Positions 50,432 through 58,864 of a stretch of DNA of 64,000 nucleotides are shown here, piece by piece. Every line of letters starts with the position of its first letter. Position 1 is the stretch's first letter. A model generated the notes under the pieces. That model was given only the letters and a program-made list of their open reading frames with translations. It was not told where the DNA came from and searched no databases. Position numbers and translations under genes: made by a program. The stretch is taken from contig JADJLL010000009.1 of NCBI GenBank assembly GCA_016710095.1, positions 71,305 through 135,304 on the forward strand, written 5' to 3'. The stretch comes from Candidatus Eiseniibacteriota bacterium (GTDB lineage Bacteria; Eisenbacteria; RBG-16-71-46).

Positions 50432-51946
50432 GTGTCGACCCGCATCGAGGTGCCGATCGGCGTTCCGCACCAGAAGCAGACGCCGGAGGCGCCGCCGTGC
50501 GTGACCGTCGTGTTCGGCGCGACGGGTGACCTCACGCGCCGCAAGCTCATGCCGGCGCTCTACAACCTCGCCGCGGGTGGTCACGTGCGCGACCGCTTCG
50601 CCGCGGTCGGCTGCGCGCGACGTCCGTGGACGCGCGAGGAGTTCGCCGGCCAGATGCGCGCCGGCGTCGACGAGTTCTCGCGCAACAAGCTCGACGCGCG
50701 CACGTGGGAGTGGCTGGAGCCGCGGCTCGACTACGTGTCCGGTGATTTCGCCGATCCCGCGACGTACGCGCGACTGAGCGCGACGCTCGCCGCGCTCGAC
50801 GAGAAGCTCGGCACCGAGGGCAACCGGCTCTTCTATCTCGCCGTGCCGCCCGACGAGTTCGGGACGATCCTGCGCAACCTGCGCGACGCGGGCCTGATCG
50901 TGCCGCCGAACTCGAAGACGTTTTCTCGCGTGATCGTCGAGAAGCCGTTCGGCCGCAGTCTCGAGACGGCGCGGCAGCTCAACGGGCTCGTCGCCGAGGT
51001 GCTCGACGAACCGCAGACGTTCCGCATCGACCACTATCTCGGCAAGGAGACGGTGCAGAACATCATGGTGTTCCGCTTCGCCAACGCGATCTTCGAGCCG
51101 CTCTGGAACCGCAAGTACGTCGACCACGTGCAGATCACCGCGGCCGAGACCGTCGGCGTGGGCACGCGCGGCAAGTTCTACGAGTCCACGGGTGTGCTGC
51201 GCGACATCGTGCAGAACCACCTGCTCGAGGTGCTCACGCTGTGCGCGATGGAGCCGCCGAACAGCGGCGACGCCGACGACGTGCGTGGCGAGAAGCTCAA
51301 GGTGCTCCAGGCGCTCCGCACGCCGTGGTCGGACACCGTGCCGAACGACGTGGTGCTCGGGCAGTACCGCGGCTATCGCTCCGAGCCCGACGTCTCGCCG
51401 GACTCCACGTCGCCGACGTTCGCCGCGATGCGCGTGTTCGTGGACAACTGGCGCTGGCAGGGCGTGCCGTTCTACCTGCGCGCCGGGAAGAAGATGGCGA
51501 AGCGCGTGACCGAGGTGTCGTTCCACATGCAGCCGATCCCGCTGTCGTTGTTCGGCAGCGGGGACCTGTGCGAGCACGTGGAGCCCAACGTGCTCACGCT
51601 GCGCATCCAGCCCGAGGAAGGCATCACGCTGTCGTTCTCGTCGAAGATGCCGGGCCACGATTTCACCGTGACGCCGGTCGTGATGGACATGAAGTACACG
51701 GAAGCCTTCGGCGGCGAGCCGCCCGAGGCGTACGAGCGGCTGCTGCTCGACGCGATGCGCGGCGACGCGACGCTGTTCTCGCGCCGCGACGCCGTCGAGA
51801 CGTCGTGGCAGTGGATCCAGCCGATCCTCGACTACTGGGACGTGAATCCGCCGAAGGACCTGCCGAACTACGAGCCGGGCTCGTGGGGACCGGAAGCGGC
51901 CGACCGGCTCATGCACGTGGACCGTCGCCAGTGGCGGAATCCGTGA
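50432..51946 (+). CDS. zwf: Glucose-6-phosphate 1-dehydrogenase
   Basis: Predicted 504 aa from GTG 50432, normal for Zwf. Key blocks: TVVFGATGDLTRRKLMPALY (coenzyme fingerprint GATGDL), VIVEKPFGRSLETARQLNGL, FRIDHYLGKETVQNIMVFRF (substrate-binding RIDHYLGKE with the catalytic His), FYESTGVLRDIVQNHLLEVL, VDNWRWQGVPFYLRAGKKMA. It oxidises glucose-6-phosphate to 6-phosphogluconolactone, producing NADPH. It lies between gnd (3 bases upstream) and pgl (GTGA overlap), giving a compact oxidative pentose phosphate operon. Confidence 0.97.
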   Translation: MSTRIEVPIGVPHQKQTPEAPPCVTVVFGATGDLTRRKLMPALYNLAAGGHVRDRFAAVGCARRPWTREEFAGQMRAGVDEFSRNKLDARTWEWLEPRLDYVSGDFADPATYARLSATLAALDEKLGTEGNRLFYLAVPPDEFGTILRNLRDAGLIVPPNSKTFSRVIVEKPFGRSLETARQLNGLVAEVLDEPQTFRIDHYLGKETVQNIMVFRFANAIFEPLWNRKYVDHVQITAAETVGVGTRGKFYESTGVLRDIVQNHLLEVLTLCAMEPPNSGDADDVRGEKLKVLQALRTPWSDTVPNDVVLGQYRGYRSEPDVSPDSTSPTFAAMRVFVDNWRWQGVPFYLRAGKKMAKRVTEVSFHMQPIPLSLFGSGDLCEHVEPNVLTLRIQPEEGITLSFSSKMPGHDFTVTPVVMDMKYTEAFGGEPPEAYERLLLDAMRGDATLFSRRDAVETSWQWIQPILDYWDVNPPKDLPNYEPGSWGPEAADRLMHVDRRQWRNP

Positions 51947-52666
51947 GAGGCACCGAGCCGCGCGTACGCGTCGTCGCGGACGCCGGTGCGCTCGCGGCCG
52001 CCGCGGCGGAGGTGTTCGCCGATCGCGCCGAACGCGCGATGGAGGACCGCGGCGAGTTCCGCGTGGCGCTTCCGGGCGGGCGGTCCGTGCGCGGCATGCT
52101 CGAACGCCTCGCGGCGTCGCCGTTCGCCGACGCGATCGAGTGGAGCCGCGTGATCGTGTTCTTCTCCGACGAGCGCGCCGTGCCCGCGGCCGACCCCGAG
52201 AGCAATCACCGGCTCGTGACCGAGGCGCTGCTCACGCCGCTCGGCCAGCGCGCGCCGCGGTGCGAGCGCATGCGTGGCGAAGTGGCCGATCTCGCCGCCG
52301 AGGCGCACGACTACGCCGCGCTGCTCGAGGAACCGCTCGACCTCGTCGTGCTCGGGCTCGGCGAGGACGGTCACGTCGCGTCTCTGTTCCCGAGTTCTCC
52401 GCTGCTCGGCGAGATGCAGGCGCGCGTCGCCGCGGTGATGGACAGCCCGGAAGCCTCCGCCGCAGCGGCTCACGCTCACGCCGCGCACGTTGCTCGAGGC
52501 GCGGGCGCTGCTCGTGCTCGCGAGCGGGACGTCGAAGGCGGAAGCGGCACGCGCCGGGCTCGAGCCGAACGGCGCGGTGGCGGTGACGCCCGCGCGGCTG
52601 GCGCGCGACCCGCGTGCCGAATGGCTGCTCGACGCCGAGGCGGCGGCGCTGCTCGCGCACGACTGA
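51943..52666 (+). CDS. pgl: 6-phosphogluconolactonase, frameshifted at ~52450
   Basis: GTG 51943 overlaps the zwf stop (GTGA). The first 168 residues carry the lactonase/NagB-fold motifs: FRVALPGGRSVRGMLERLAA, VIVFFSDERAVPAADPESNH (SDER..P), LDLVVLGLGEDGHVASLFPS (GLG.DGH..SLFP). At 52449-52450 one extra G changes the frame; without it the sequence continues MDSPKPPPQRLTLTPRTLLE then ARALLVLASGTSKAEAARAG and ends LLAHD at 52666. The reconstructed 240 aa is typical for Pgl. It hydrolyses 6-phosphogluconolactone, the step between Zwf and Gnd. Confidence 0.92.
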
Positions 52667-52692
52667 CGCGACTCGCGCGAAAGCCGGAAATA

Positions 52693-52729
52693 CGAGAAGG
52701 GCGCGCCTGCATCCGGCGCGCCCTTCTCG
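52693..52729. terminator. Bidirectional hairpin after pgl
   Basis: CGAGAAGGGCGCGCC (52693-52707) pairs perfectly with 52715-52729 around TGCATCC, 15 bp. It ends the gnd-zwf-pgl operon and the convergent HTH gene. Confidence 0.8.
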
Positions 52730-52745
52730 ATTCCGCGTCTCGAGG

Positions 52746-53119
52746 CTACTTCTTGCGCCTCGCCACCTTCTTGCGTGGCTTCGATGCGACGCTGCCGCCG
52801 CCGAAGATGGAGTCGAGGTAACGCTCGACCTCTTCACGCACGATGCCCGGCAGCAGTTCGCGCACCTTCGCCTGGACGCCCGCACGCACCTGCGAGCTCA
52901 GGTCGCCGCTTCGCGCCACGACTCCGGCCCCTTCGCCGAAGCGGGCTTCCGGCCGCGCGGGCCCTTGATGCCCTTCTTCTTGCGCCACGAGTAGTACGTC
53001 ACGGGCGTGACGCCGAACTTCTTCTGCACGTCTTCCGCGGTGAGGCCGTCCTTGATCGCCGTCGCGAGGATTTCCTCGCGCTGCGAATCCGAGTAGGTCT
53101 TCCGCTCTCGCTTGGCCAT
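52746..53119 (-). CDS. Small HTH (transposase/IS3 OrfA-like) DNA-binding protein with basic tail, probably frameshifted
   Basis: From ATG 53119 (GGAG upstream) the frame reads AKRERKTYSDSQREEILATA, IKDGLTAEDVQKKFGVTPVT, YYSWRKKKGIKGPRGRKPAS and stops at 52898. This is a Tnp-1/HTH-like domain ('y....r..il......g.t...~a.~~gv....~~~W'). In another frame from ~52935 to 52746 lies SGDLSSQVRAGVQAKVRELL then PGIVREEVERYLDSIFGGGS and a Lys/Arg tail (KPRKKVARRKK). The two halves look like one ~124-residue protein split by an indel in 52898-52940. It is not part of a complete insertion sequence: no partner transposase and no terminal repeats. Probably a domesticated nucleoid or regulatory protein. Confidence 0.6.
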
Positions 53120-53222
53120 GTGTTGCTCCGTTCGTTCGGGGGAACTGCGGTTTGTGTGGCTGCGCGCAGTGCTAACAGTCCCCCGGGGGGGCGGTCAATC
53201 GGATTGTGCCCGGCGAGTGCCC

Positions 53223-54209
53223 TCATGCGACGAATATGAAATGCAGTCCCTCTTGCCATCCTCTGGACATCAGGCTGTCGCGCCACCGCCGGCGTGCTTT
53301 GGGTGAGAGCAACGCGAGCACGAGCGGCTCCCTCGTTTCCCACCCGATTGGTTCCCTGCCGTTCGCCGGCGCGTCCGGCGCCGGTGGCTGCTTCGCCTCG
53401 ATCGTGCGCGTGAGGCGGGCGCCGAGAGCCGACTCCCAACGCCGAAGACTCGCGCCCGATCCCACGAGCGTCGCGCGCCTGCCGCCGGCGAGGAAGCCAC
53501 GATCGAGCGCCGCGATCTTGAGCGCCGTGAAGCGCTCGTGCGCGTAACGCGCGTCGGTGCGGGTCGAACTGCGGTCGTGCTGGCGCCACGAGTAGAGCGA
53601 CCGCGGCAGCTTTTCGAACTGCGCACCGGCCTCGACGAGCCGGATCCAGAGATCGAGGTCCTCCGCCCAGCCGTGTTCGTGCCATCCGCCGACGCGTTCG
53701 AGCGCCTCTCGGCGCAGCGTCACGCAGCCGTGCGCGATCGGGCTGTCGATGAGCAGTTCGTGTTTCATGGCGTCGTGCTCGAGCAGCGCGTTGTGCCAGA
53801 GCATCCAGCGCCGCATGCCCGCACCGAACGCCGAGTGTGGAAACAGGCGCACGCGCGAACCCACGACGTCCACGTCCGGCCGTGAGTCGAGAAACTCGAC
53901 CTGTCGCGCGAAGCGTTCGCGATGCGAAAGATCGTCCGCGTCGTGCCGCGCGAGCAGCGCGCCACGCGAGTGGGAGAGCGCGGTGTTGAGCGCCGACGGC
54001 AGCCCGGCGCCGGCGGTGCGCACGACGCGCAGGCGCGGCTCGTGGCGCGCGGCCTCCTCGAGCGCTTCGCCCGAACCGTCGCTCGAGCCGTCGTCCACGG
54101 CGATCACTTCGAAGTCCGTGAACGACTGCCGCCACAACGAGGCGAGCGAGGCGGCCAGCCAGGGGCGGGCGTCGCGGACGGGCAGGAGCACGGAGAGCCG
54201 GGGCGTCAT
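53223..54209 (-). CDS. Family 2 glycosyltransferase
   Basis: Predicted 328 aa; ATG 54209 (MTPRLSVLLPVRDARPWLAA) matches the usual GT2 N-terminus, while the upstream extension does not. GT-A motifs: SFTDFEVIAVDDGSSDGSGE (nucleotide-binding DDGS.D), ARHDADDLSHRERFARQVEF (DxD, here D-A-D), HEHGWAEDLDLWIRLVEAGA (ED..lw acceptor block). It transfers a sugar from a nucleotide donor, probably to a surface glycan or lipid; acceptor unknown. No membrane helix, so cytoplasmic face. It has a 54-base-plus gap to the HTH gene and is divergent from sth. Confidence 0.9.
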   Translation of the reverse strand: MTPRLSVLLPVRDARPWLAASLASLWRQSFTDFEVIAVDDGSSDGSGEALEEAARHEPRLRVVRTAGAGLPSALNTALSHSRGALLARHDADDLSHRERFARQVEFLDSRPDVDVVGSRVRLFPHSAFGAGMRRWMLWHNALLEHDAMKHELLIDSPIAHGCVTLRREALERVGGWHEHGWAEDLDLWIRLVEAGAQFEKLPRSLYSWRQHDRSSTRTDARYAHERFTALKIAALDRGFLAGGRRATLVGSGASLRRWESALGARLTRTIEAKQPPAPDAPANGREPIGWETREPLVLALLSPKARRRWRDSLMSRGWQEGLHFIFVA

Positions 54210-54409
54210 GGGCCGCACGCTGCCGCATGCGCCGCCGGGTCCGCAACCCATCGCGTGCATACATGGCGGCGCCGGGGCGAGTTGCGCCGGGGCCCTCCAG
54301 TCTCCGCGTTCCCAACCGACACTGCGGAATGCGCGGGGCCGCCATGCCTCGGCCAAATCTTCATCAGGGACGTGAAAGCCTGACTTCACTTCATACGGGC
54401 GGGAGCGAA

Positions 54410-55855
54410 ATGGAATCCTTCGATCTGGTCGTGATCGGCAGCGGGCCCGGCGGGCAGCGCTGCGCGGTGCAGGCCGCCAAGCTGGGCAAGAAGGTCGCGC
54501 TCATCGAGCGCCGCCACGAGATGGGCGGGGTCTGCATCAACACCGGCACGATCCCCAGCAAGACGATGAAGGAAGCCGTGCTCGACCTCTCGGGCATGCG
54601 CCAGCGCCGTCTGTACGGCGAGGAGTTCGCGCCCAAGCGCCGCCCGACCGCCGAGGAACTCCTCGCGCGCGTGAACGAGGTGAGCAAGTCGGAGCGCGAC
54701 ATCATCCATCAGCAGCTCAAGCGCAACGGCATCCACATGCTCACGGGCAACGGCCGCTTCGCCGCGCCGCACACCATCCAGGTGGAAGACGGCGACGAGA
54801 TCACCACGCTGCAGGCCGCGAACGTCGCGATCGCCGTGGGCACCGTGCCGGGGCTTCCCGCGGGCATCGAAGTCGATCATCAGGTCGTGCTCACGAGCGA
54901 CGACCTGCTGCGCATCCAGAAGCTGCCGCGCCAGATGATGGTCGTCGGCGCCGGCATCATCGGCCTCGAATACGGCAGCATGCTCGCGGCGCTCGGCGTC
55001 GAAGTGACGCTGCTCGACATGCGCACTCAGCTGCTCGAGATGGTGGACCGCGAGATCGTGGACGCGTTCGCGTTCCACGCGCGCGAGATGGGGCTCACGT
55101 TCCGGCTCGGCGAGCAGGTCGAGAGCATCCAGACCACGTCGAACGGCCAGGCCGTGATCACCATGAAGAGCGGCAAGCGCACGGTCGCCGAATGCGTGCT
55201 CGTCTCGGCCGGCCGTCAGGGCGCGACCGACGGGCTGCAGCTCGAGAAGGCCGGGCTCGAAGCCGATTCGCGCGGACGCATCACGGTGAACGAGCACTTC
55301 CAGACGAAGATGGCGCACATCTACGCCGTCGGCGACGTCGTCGGTTTTCCGTCGCTCGCCTCGACGAGCGCGGAGCAGGGGCGTCACGCCGCGTGCCACA
55401 TGTTCCAGGTCGAGACCCGCAGCATGCCGACGCTGTATCCGTTCGGCATCTACGCGATCCCCGAGATCAGCTGGGTGGGGCAGACCGAAGCCGAGCTCAC
55501 GCAGGCCGGCGTGCCGTACGAGACGGGCGTCGCGCGCTACAAGGAGATCGCGCGCGGGCACATCCTGGGCGACCAGAACGGCATGCTGAAGATCATCTTC
55601 CACATCGACACGAAGAAAATCCTCGGCGTATGGTGCATGGGCACGCAGGCGACCGAACTCGTGCACATCGGACAAGCCGTGATGGCGCTGGACGGCTCGC
55701 TCGACTACTTCGTGGGCAACGTCTTCAACTATCCGACGCTGGCCGAGTGCTACAAGGTCGCCGCGCTGAACGGCTTCAACAAGCTGCGCGCGCTCGGTGA
55801 CGCGTCGCAGTACACGCAGCTTCCCTGTGACATCGAGGATCGCAAAGCGGCATGA
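54410..55855 (+). CDS. sth: Soluble pyridine nucleotide transhydrogenase (Si-specific)
   Basis: Predicted 481 aa. ATG 54410 after GGGAG. FAD-binding GSGPGGQRCAVQAAKLGKKV; where disulfide reductases have C....C, this has GGVCINTGTIPSKTMKEA (CINTGT), the mark of Sth/UdhA. NAD(P)-binding VVGAGIIGLEYGSMLAALGV, FAD block MAHIYAVGDVVGFPSLASTS, dimer domain LAECYKVAALNGFNKLRALG. It moves reducing power between NADPH and NADH. It lies one gene pair after the NADPH-making pentose phosphate operon, which suits redox balancing. The stop overlaps the OsmC gene (ATGA). Confidence 0.95.
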   Translation: MESFDLVVIGSGPGGQRCAVQAAKLGKKVALIERRHEMGGVCINTGTIPSKTMKEAVLDLSGMRQRRLYGEEFAPKRRPTAEELLARVNEVSKSERDIIHQQLKRNGIHMLTGNGRFAAPHTIQVEDGDEITTLQAANVAIAVGTVPGLPAGIEVDHQVVLTSDDLLRIQKLPRQMMVVGAGIIGLEYGSMLAALGVEVTLLDMRTQLLEMVDREIVDAFAFHAREMGLTFRLGEQVESIQTTSNGQAVITMKSGKRTVAECVLVSAGRQGATDGLQLEKAGLEADSRGRITVNEHFQTKMAHIYAVGDVVGFPSLASTSAEQGRHAACHMFQVETRSMPTLYPFGIYAIPEISWVGQTEAELTQAGVPYETGVARYKEIARGHILGDQNGMLKIIFHIDTKKILGVWCMGTQATELVHIGQAVMALDGSLDYFVGNVFNYPTLAECYKVAALNGFNKLRALGDASQYTQLPCDIEDRKAA

Positions 55856-56274
55856 GCATCGACGGCATTCTGCGACTGCAGACGGTCGAAGGAACGGGCC
55901 TCCGCTTCGGGGCCCGTTTTTCTTCGGGACACGAGACCACGTACGACAGCGGCGAGGGTGTGTCGGCCGCGAGTCCGGTCGAGGCGCTGCTCGGCGCACT
56001 CGCCGCGTGCGAGGGCATGGACGTCATCTCGATCCTCCGCAAGAAGCGGCTCGAGGTGACGGCGTACGAAGTCGTCATGACGGGCGAGCGCGCGGAAGCG
56101 CCGCCGAAGCGCTTCGTGAGCATCACGCTCACGCACCGCGTCACCGGCCACGGCATTCCCGAGTCCGCGGTCGAAGAGGCCGTGAAGCTTTCCGAGAGCA
56201 AGTACTGCTCGGTGCACTTCACGCTCGATCCGCAGATGCCGGTCACGTCGCGCTGGGAAGTGATCGAAGCCTGA
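55852..56274 (+). CDS. OsmC-family protein
   Basis: Predicted 140 aa, start overlapping the sth stop. Typical OsmC/Ohr layout: GEGVSAASPVEALLGALAAC then EGMDVISILRKKRLEVTAYE (the 'p.e~l~aal~~C...~v' helix with the first active-site Cys), then a beta sheet (RFVSITLTHRVTGHGIPESA) and SESKYCSVHFTLDP with the second Cys ('~kyCpV...l'). Both cysteines are present, so organic hydroperoxide or redox activity is plausible. Coupling to sth suggests an oxidative-stress or redox operon (inference). Confidence 0.93.
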   Translation: MSIDGILRLQTVEGTGLRFGARFSSGHETTYDSGEGVSAASPVEALLGALAACEGMDVISILRKKRLEVTAYEVVMTGERAEAPPKRFVSITLTHRVTGHGIPESAVEEAVKLSESKYCSVHFTLDPQMPVTSRWEVIEA

Positions 56275-56275
56275 G

Positions 56276-57232
56276 TCAGCGCAGCACGACCGCCTTCGCC
56301 GTCCGCGTCGCGCCGTTCTGCGTGAGCCGCACCCAGTAGAGCCCGGGCTCGAGCCGGCCGTCGCCGAGCGCGAGGGTGTGCCGGCCCGCGTCGAGCACGC
56401 CGGCGTCCGCCTCGGCGACTCGGCGCCCCGTGGTGTCGAACAGTTGCAGGCTCGCACCCCCGGCGCGCGGCAGCGTGAACGCGACGCGCACCTCGCGCGA
56501 CACGGAAGGCTGTGCCCCGGCGATCGCCAGCGCGAGCCCGCTCACGCTCGCCGCGTCGTCCACGTCCGTGCCCGCGAGCCGCAGCGACACGCGCACGTTG
56601 TCGATCGCCCACGATTCGTCGGTGCCGCCCTGCCACTGCTGCGCGGCGCCGCCCGAGATCGCGCTCATCTTCCAGACGACCACGAGCGAGTCGGCGGTGT
56701 GCGGGATGTCCTGGAACGCGGGCTCGAATCCCAGGTCGTATGCGCGGTCGCGTCCGTAGTACGAGCCGTTCGAAAACCCGAGATTGGTGCCGCGGGAGAG
56801 GGTCGCGCCGAGCGGGGCGTGCCAGCTGCTCGTGTCGCCGGTGGCGAGCTGGAACCAGTGGTTGAACCGCAGGTCGCCGTCGACCGTGACCTGGTACAGC
56901 TCGGTGCCGTCCCACGAATCGATCAGCGCGAGCAGGAAGCCGAGCGACACGTGCGTGTGCGCGGGCAGTCCGCGCAGCACGAGCCTCGTGTCGTACAGCG
57001 TGATCGAGGAGTAGCGCAGGAAGTGCGCCCCGTACGTGTTCCCCGGGTGCCCGAGCGCCGCCCATCCCTGCGTGCCCTCGATCGCGGTCCCGAGCGTGGT
57101 CATCTCGGCGGGCATGCCGGACTCGAAGTCCGTGGACCAGTAGGCGGCGGCGGTCTCGCGCGCGGTGAAGGGCAGGAGGACGAGCGCGGCGAGAAGGGCG
57201 CAGGCGAGAAGCGCGAACGGCGATGGGCGCAT
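56276..57232 (-). CDS. Exported protein with FlgD/T9SS-type C-terminal domain
   Basis: Predicted 318 aa from ATG 57232; signal peptide MRPSPFALLACALLAALVLL then PFTARETAAA. Residues ~30-215 form a jelly-roll-like domain (YWSTDFESGMPAEMTTLGTA, HVSLGFLLALIDSWDGTELY, GGTDESWAIDNVRVSLR); the 'fe......~W~...~~s~~sw.iDnv~v' pattern recalls MAM/laminin-G-type or carbohydrate-binding modules. Then a sorting domain: EVRVAFTLPRAGGASLQLFD, TTGRRVAEADAGVLDAGRHT, LEPGLYWVRLTQNG, ending AKAVVLR. It should be exported by the same route as the other CTD proteins. Ligand unknown. Confidence 0.78.
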   Translation of the reverse strand: MRPSPFALLACALLAALVLLPFTARETAAAYWSTDFESGMPAEMTTLGTAIEGTQGWAALGHPGNTYGAHFLRYSSITLYDTRLVLRGLPAHTHVSLGFLLALIDSWDGTELYQVTVDGDLRFNHWFQLATGDTSSWHAPLGATLSRGTNLGFSNGSYYGRDRAYDLGFEPAFQDIPHTADSLVVVWKMSAISGGAAQQWQGGTDESWAIDNVRVSLRLAGTDVDDAASVSGLALAIAGAQPSVSREVRVAFTLPRAGGASLQLFDTTGRRVAEADAGVLDAGRHTLALGDGRLEPGLYWVRLTQNGATRTAKAVVLR

Positions 57233-57346
57233 GGTGGCCCGGTTCGAGGGGATCGGACGGTCGTCGCATCTGGGACGACGACCCGGCGCTCCCGTCACGA
57301 GAAATCCGGGTGTCTCGCCGAGTGGCGGGACGCGCTCCGGAAGGGC

Positions 57347-57352
57347 TAGCAT
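57347..57352 (+). promoter_or_regulatory. Candidate -10 (TAGCAT) before fumC
   Basis: GGC-TAGCAT at 57344-57352 sits in the 231-bp divergent gap between 56276 and fumC, about 110 bases before the fumC ATG. It resembles the other TAGnnT elements but lacks the TG extension. I see nothing else in the gap. Confidence 0.3.
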
Positions 57353-57463
57353 CCGGCCCGGCTTCGCTCCGCTCCCCGCGTTCGCGCGCGAAGGACGGCG
57401 GAGTCCCGACACGACCCTCTTTCGCGAATCCGTTCGCGTGCATTCCTGAACCGGGAGCAGACC

Positions 57464-58864
57464 ATGTCCGAGTTCCGCATCGAGAAAGACAGTCTCGGTG
57501 AGATGCAGGTGCCCATCGCGGCCATGTACGGCCCGCAGACGCAGCGCGCCGTCGAGAACTTCCCCATTTCGGGTGAGCCGCTTCCGCCCGCGTTCATCCA
57601 CACACTCGGCCTGATCAAGGCGGCCGCGGCGCGCGTGAACGCCGAGCTCGGTACGGTCGACAAGCACGTCGCCAAGGCGATCGAGCAGGCCGCCATGGAA
57701 GTCGCCGGCGGGCAGTGGGACGCGCAGTTCCCGATCGACGTGTTCCAGACGGGCAGCGGCACGTCGTCGAACATGAACGCGAACGAAGTGATCGCGCACC
57801 GCGCCACCGAGATCCTCGGCGCCAAGGTGCACCCGAACGATCACGTGAACTTCGGGCAGAGCAGCAACGACGTGATCCCGACCGCGCTGCACGTGTCGGC
57901 CGTGCTCGAGATCGAGCGCGAACTGCTGCCGGCGCTCGCGCATCTGTGGCAGGCGCTCGACGCGAAGTCGAAGGAGTTCCACGACGTCCTCAAGACCGGC
58001 CGCACGCACCTCATGGACGCGACGCCGATCCGCCTCGGCCAGGAGTTCTCGGGCTACGCCTCGCAGGTGCAGCACGGCATCGCGCGCGTCAAGGCGACGC
58101 TGCCCGACCTGCGCGAGCTGGCGATCGGCGGCACCGCGGTCGGCACCGGGCTCAACACGCACCCCGAGTTCGGGCGCCGCGTCGCGAGCGAACTGCACAA
58201 GCTGACCGCCACGTCGTTCTCCGAGGCGACGAACCACTTCGAAGCGCAGGGCGCGCAGGACGGCGCGGCGTGGGCGAGTGGCGCGCTCAACTCGGTCGCC
58301 GCGAGCCTCATGAAGATCGCGAACGACGTGCGCCTCATGAACAGCGGTCCGCGTTGCGGGCTCGGCGAAGTGACGCTGCCCGCGATCCAGCCGGGCTCGA
58401 GCATCATGCCGGGCAAGGTGAACCCCGTGATCTGCGAGTCGGTGATCCAGGTCGGCGCGCAGGTGATGGGCAATCACGTCGCGATCACCGTGGGCGCGCA
58501 GTGGGGCCAGCTCGACCTCAACGTGATGCTGCCGATGATGGCGCGCAATCTCCTCGAGAGCATCCAGCTGCTCGCGTCGGTCTCGCGTGTGTTCGCGGAC
58601 AAGGCGCTCGCGGGACTCGTGGCGAACGCCGACACGTGCCGCGACTACATCGAGATCTCGCCGAGCATGGCGACCGCGCTCAATCCGCTCATCGGGTACG
58701 ACAAGGCGGCGGAGATCGCGAAGAAGTCGTTCAAGGAGCGCCGTCCCGTGCGCGAACTCGCGGGCGAGATGACGACGCTTTCGAAGGCGGACATCGACGC
58801 CGCGCTCGACCCGGCTCGCCAGACGAAGCCCGGGCTCGAAATGGGCGGCGGCGCGGGCGGATGA
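57464..58864 (+). CDS. fumC: Class II fumarate hydratase
   Basis: Predicted 466 aa, normal for FumC. ATG 57464 after GGGAG. Signatures: EKDSLGEMQVPIAAMYGPQT, QTGSGTSSNMNANEVIAHRA (T-G-S-G-T-S-x-N-M-N substrate site), NFGQSSNDVIPTALHVSAVL, LKTGRTHLMDATPIRLGQEF, and the fumarase/aspartase signature GSSIMPGKVNPVICESVIQV with the catalytic Ser. It interconverts fumarate and malate in the TCA cycle. Stop overlaps the next start (ATGA). Confidence 0.97.
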   Translation: MSEFRIEKDSLGEMQVPIAAMYGPQTQRAVENFPISGEPLPPAFIHTLGLIKAAAARVNAELGTVDKHVAKAIEQAAMEVAGGQWDAQFPIDVFQTGSGTSSNMNANEVIAHRATEILGAKVHPNDHVNFGQSSNDVIPTALHVSAVLEIERELLPALAHLWQALDAKSKEFHDVLKTGRTHLMDATPIRLGQEFSGYASQVQHGIARVKATLPDLRELAIGGTAVGTGLNTHPEFGRRVASELHKLTATSFSEATNHFEAQGAQDGAAWASGALNSVAASLMKIANDVRLMNSGPRCGLGEVTLPAIQPGSSIMPGKVNPVICESVIQVGAQVMGNHVAITVGAQWGQLDLNVMLPMMARNLLESIQLLASVSRVFADKALAGLVANADTCRDYIEISPSMATALNPLIGYDKAAEIAKKSFKERRPVRELAGEMTTLSKADIDAALDPARQTKPGLEMGGGAGG

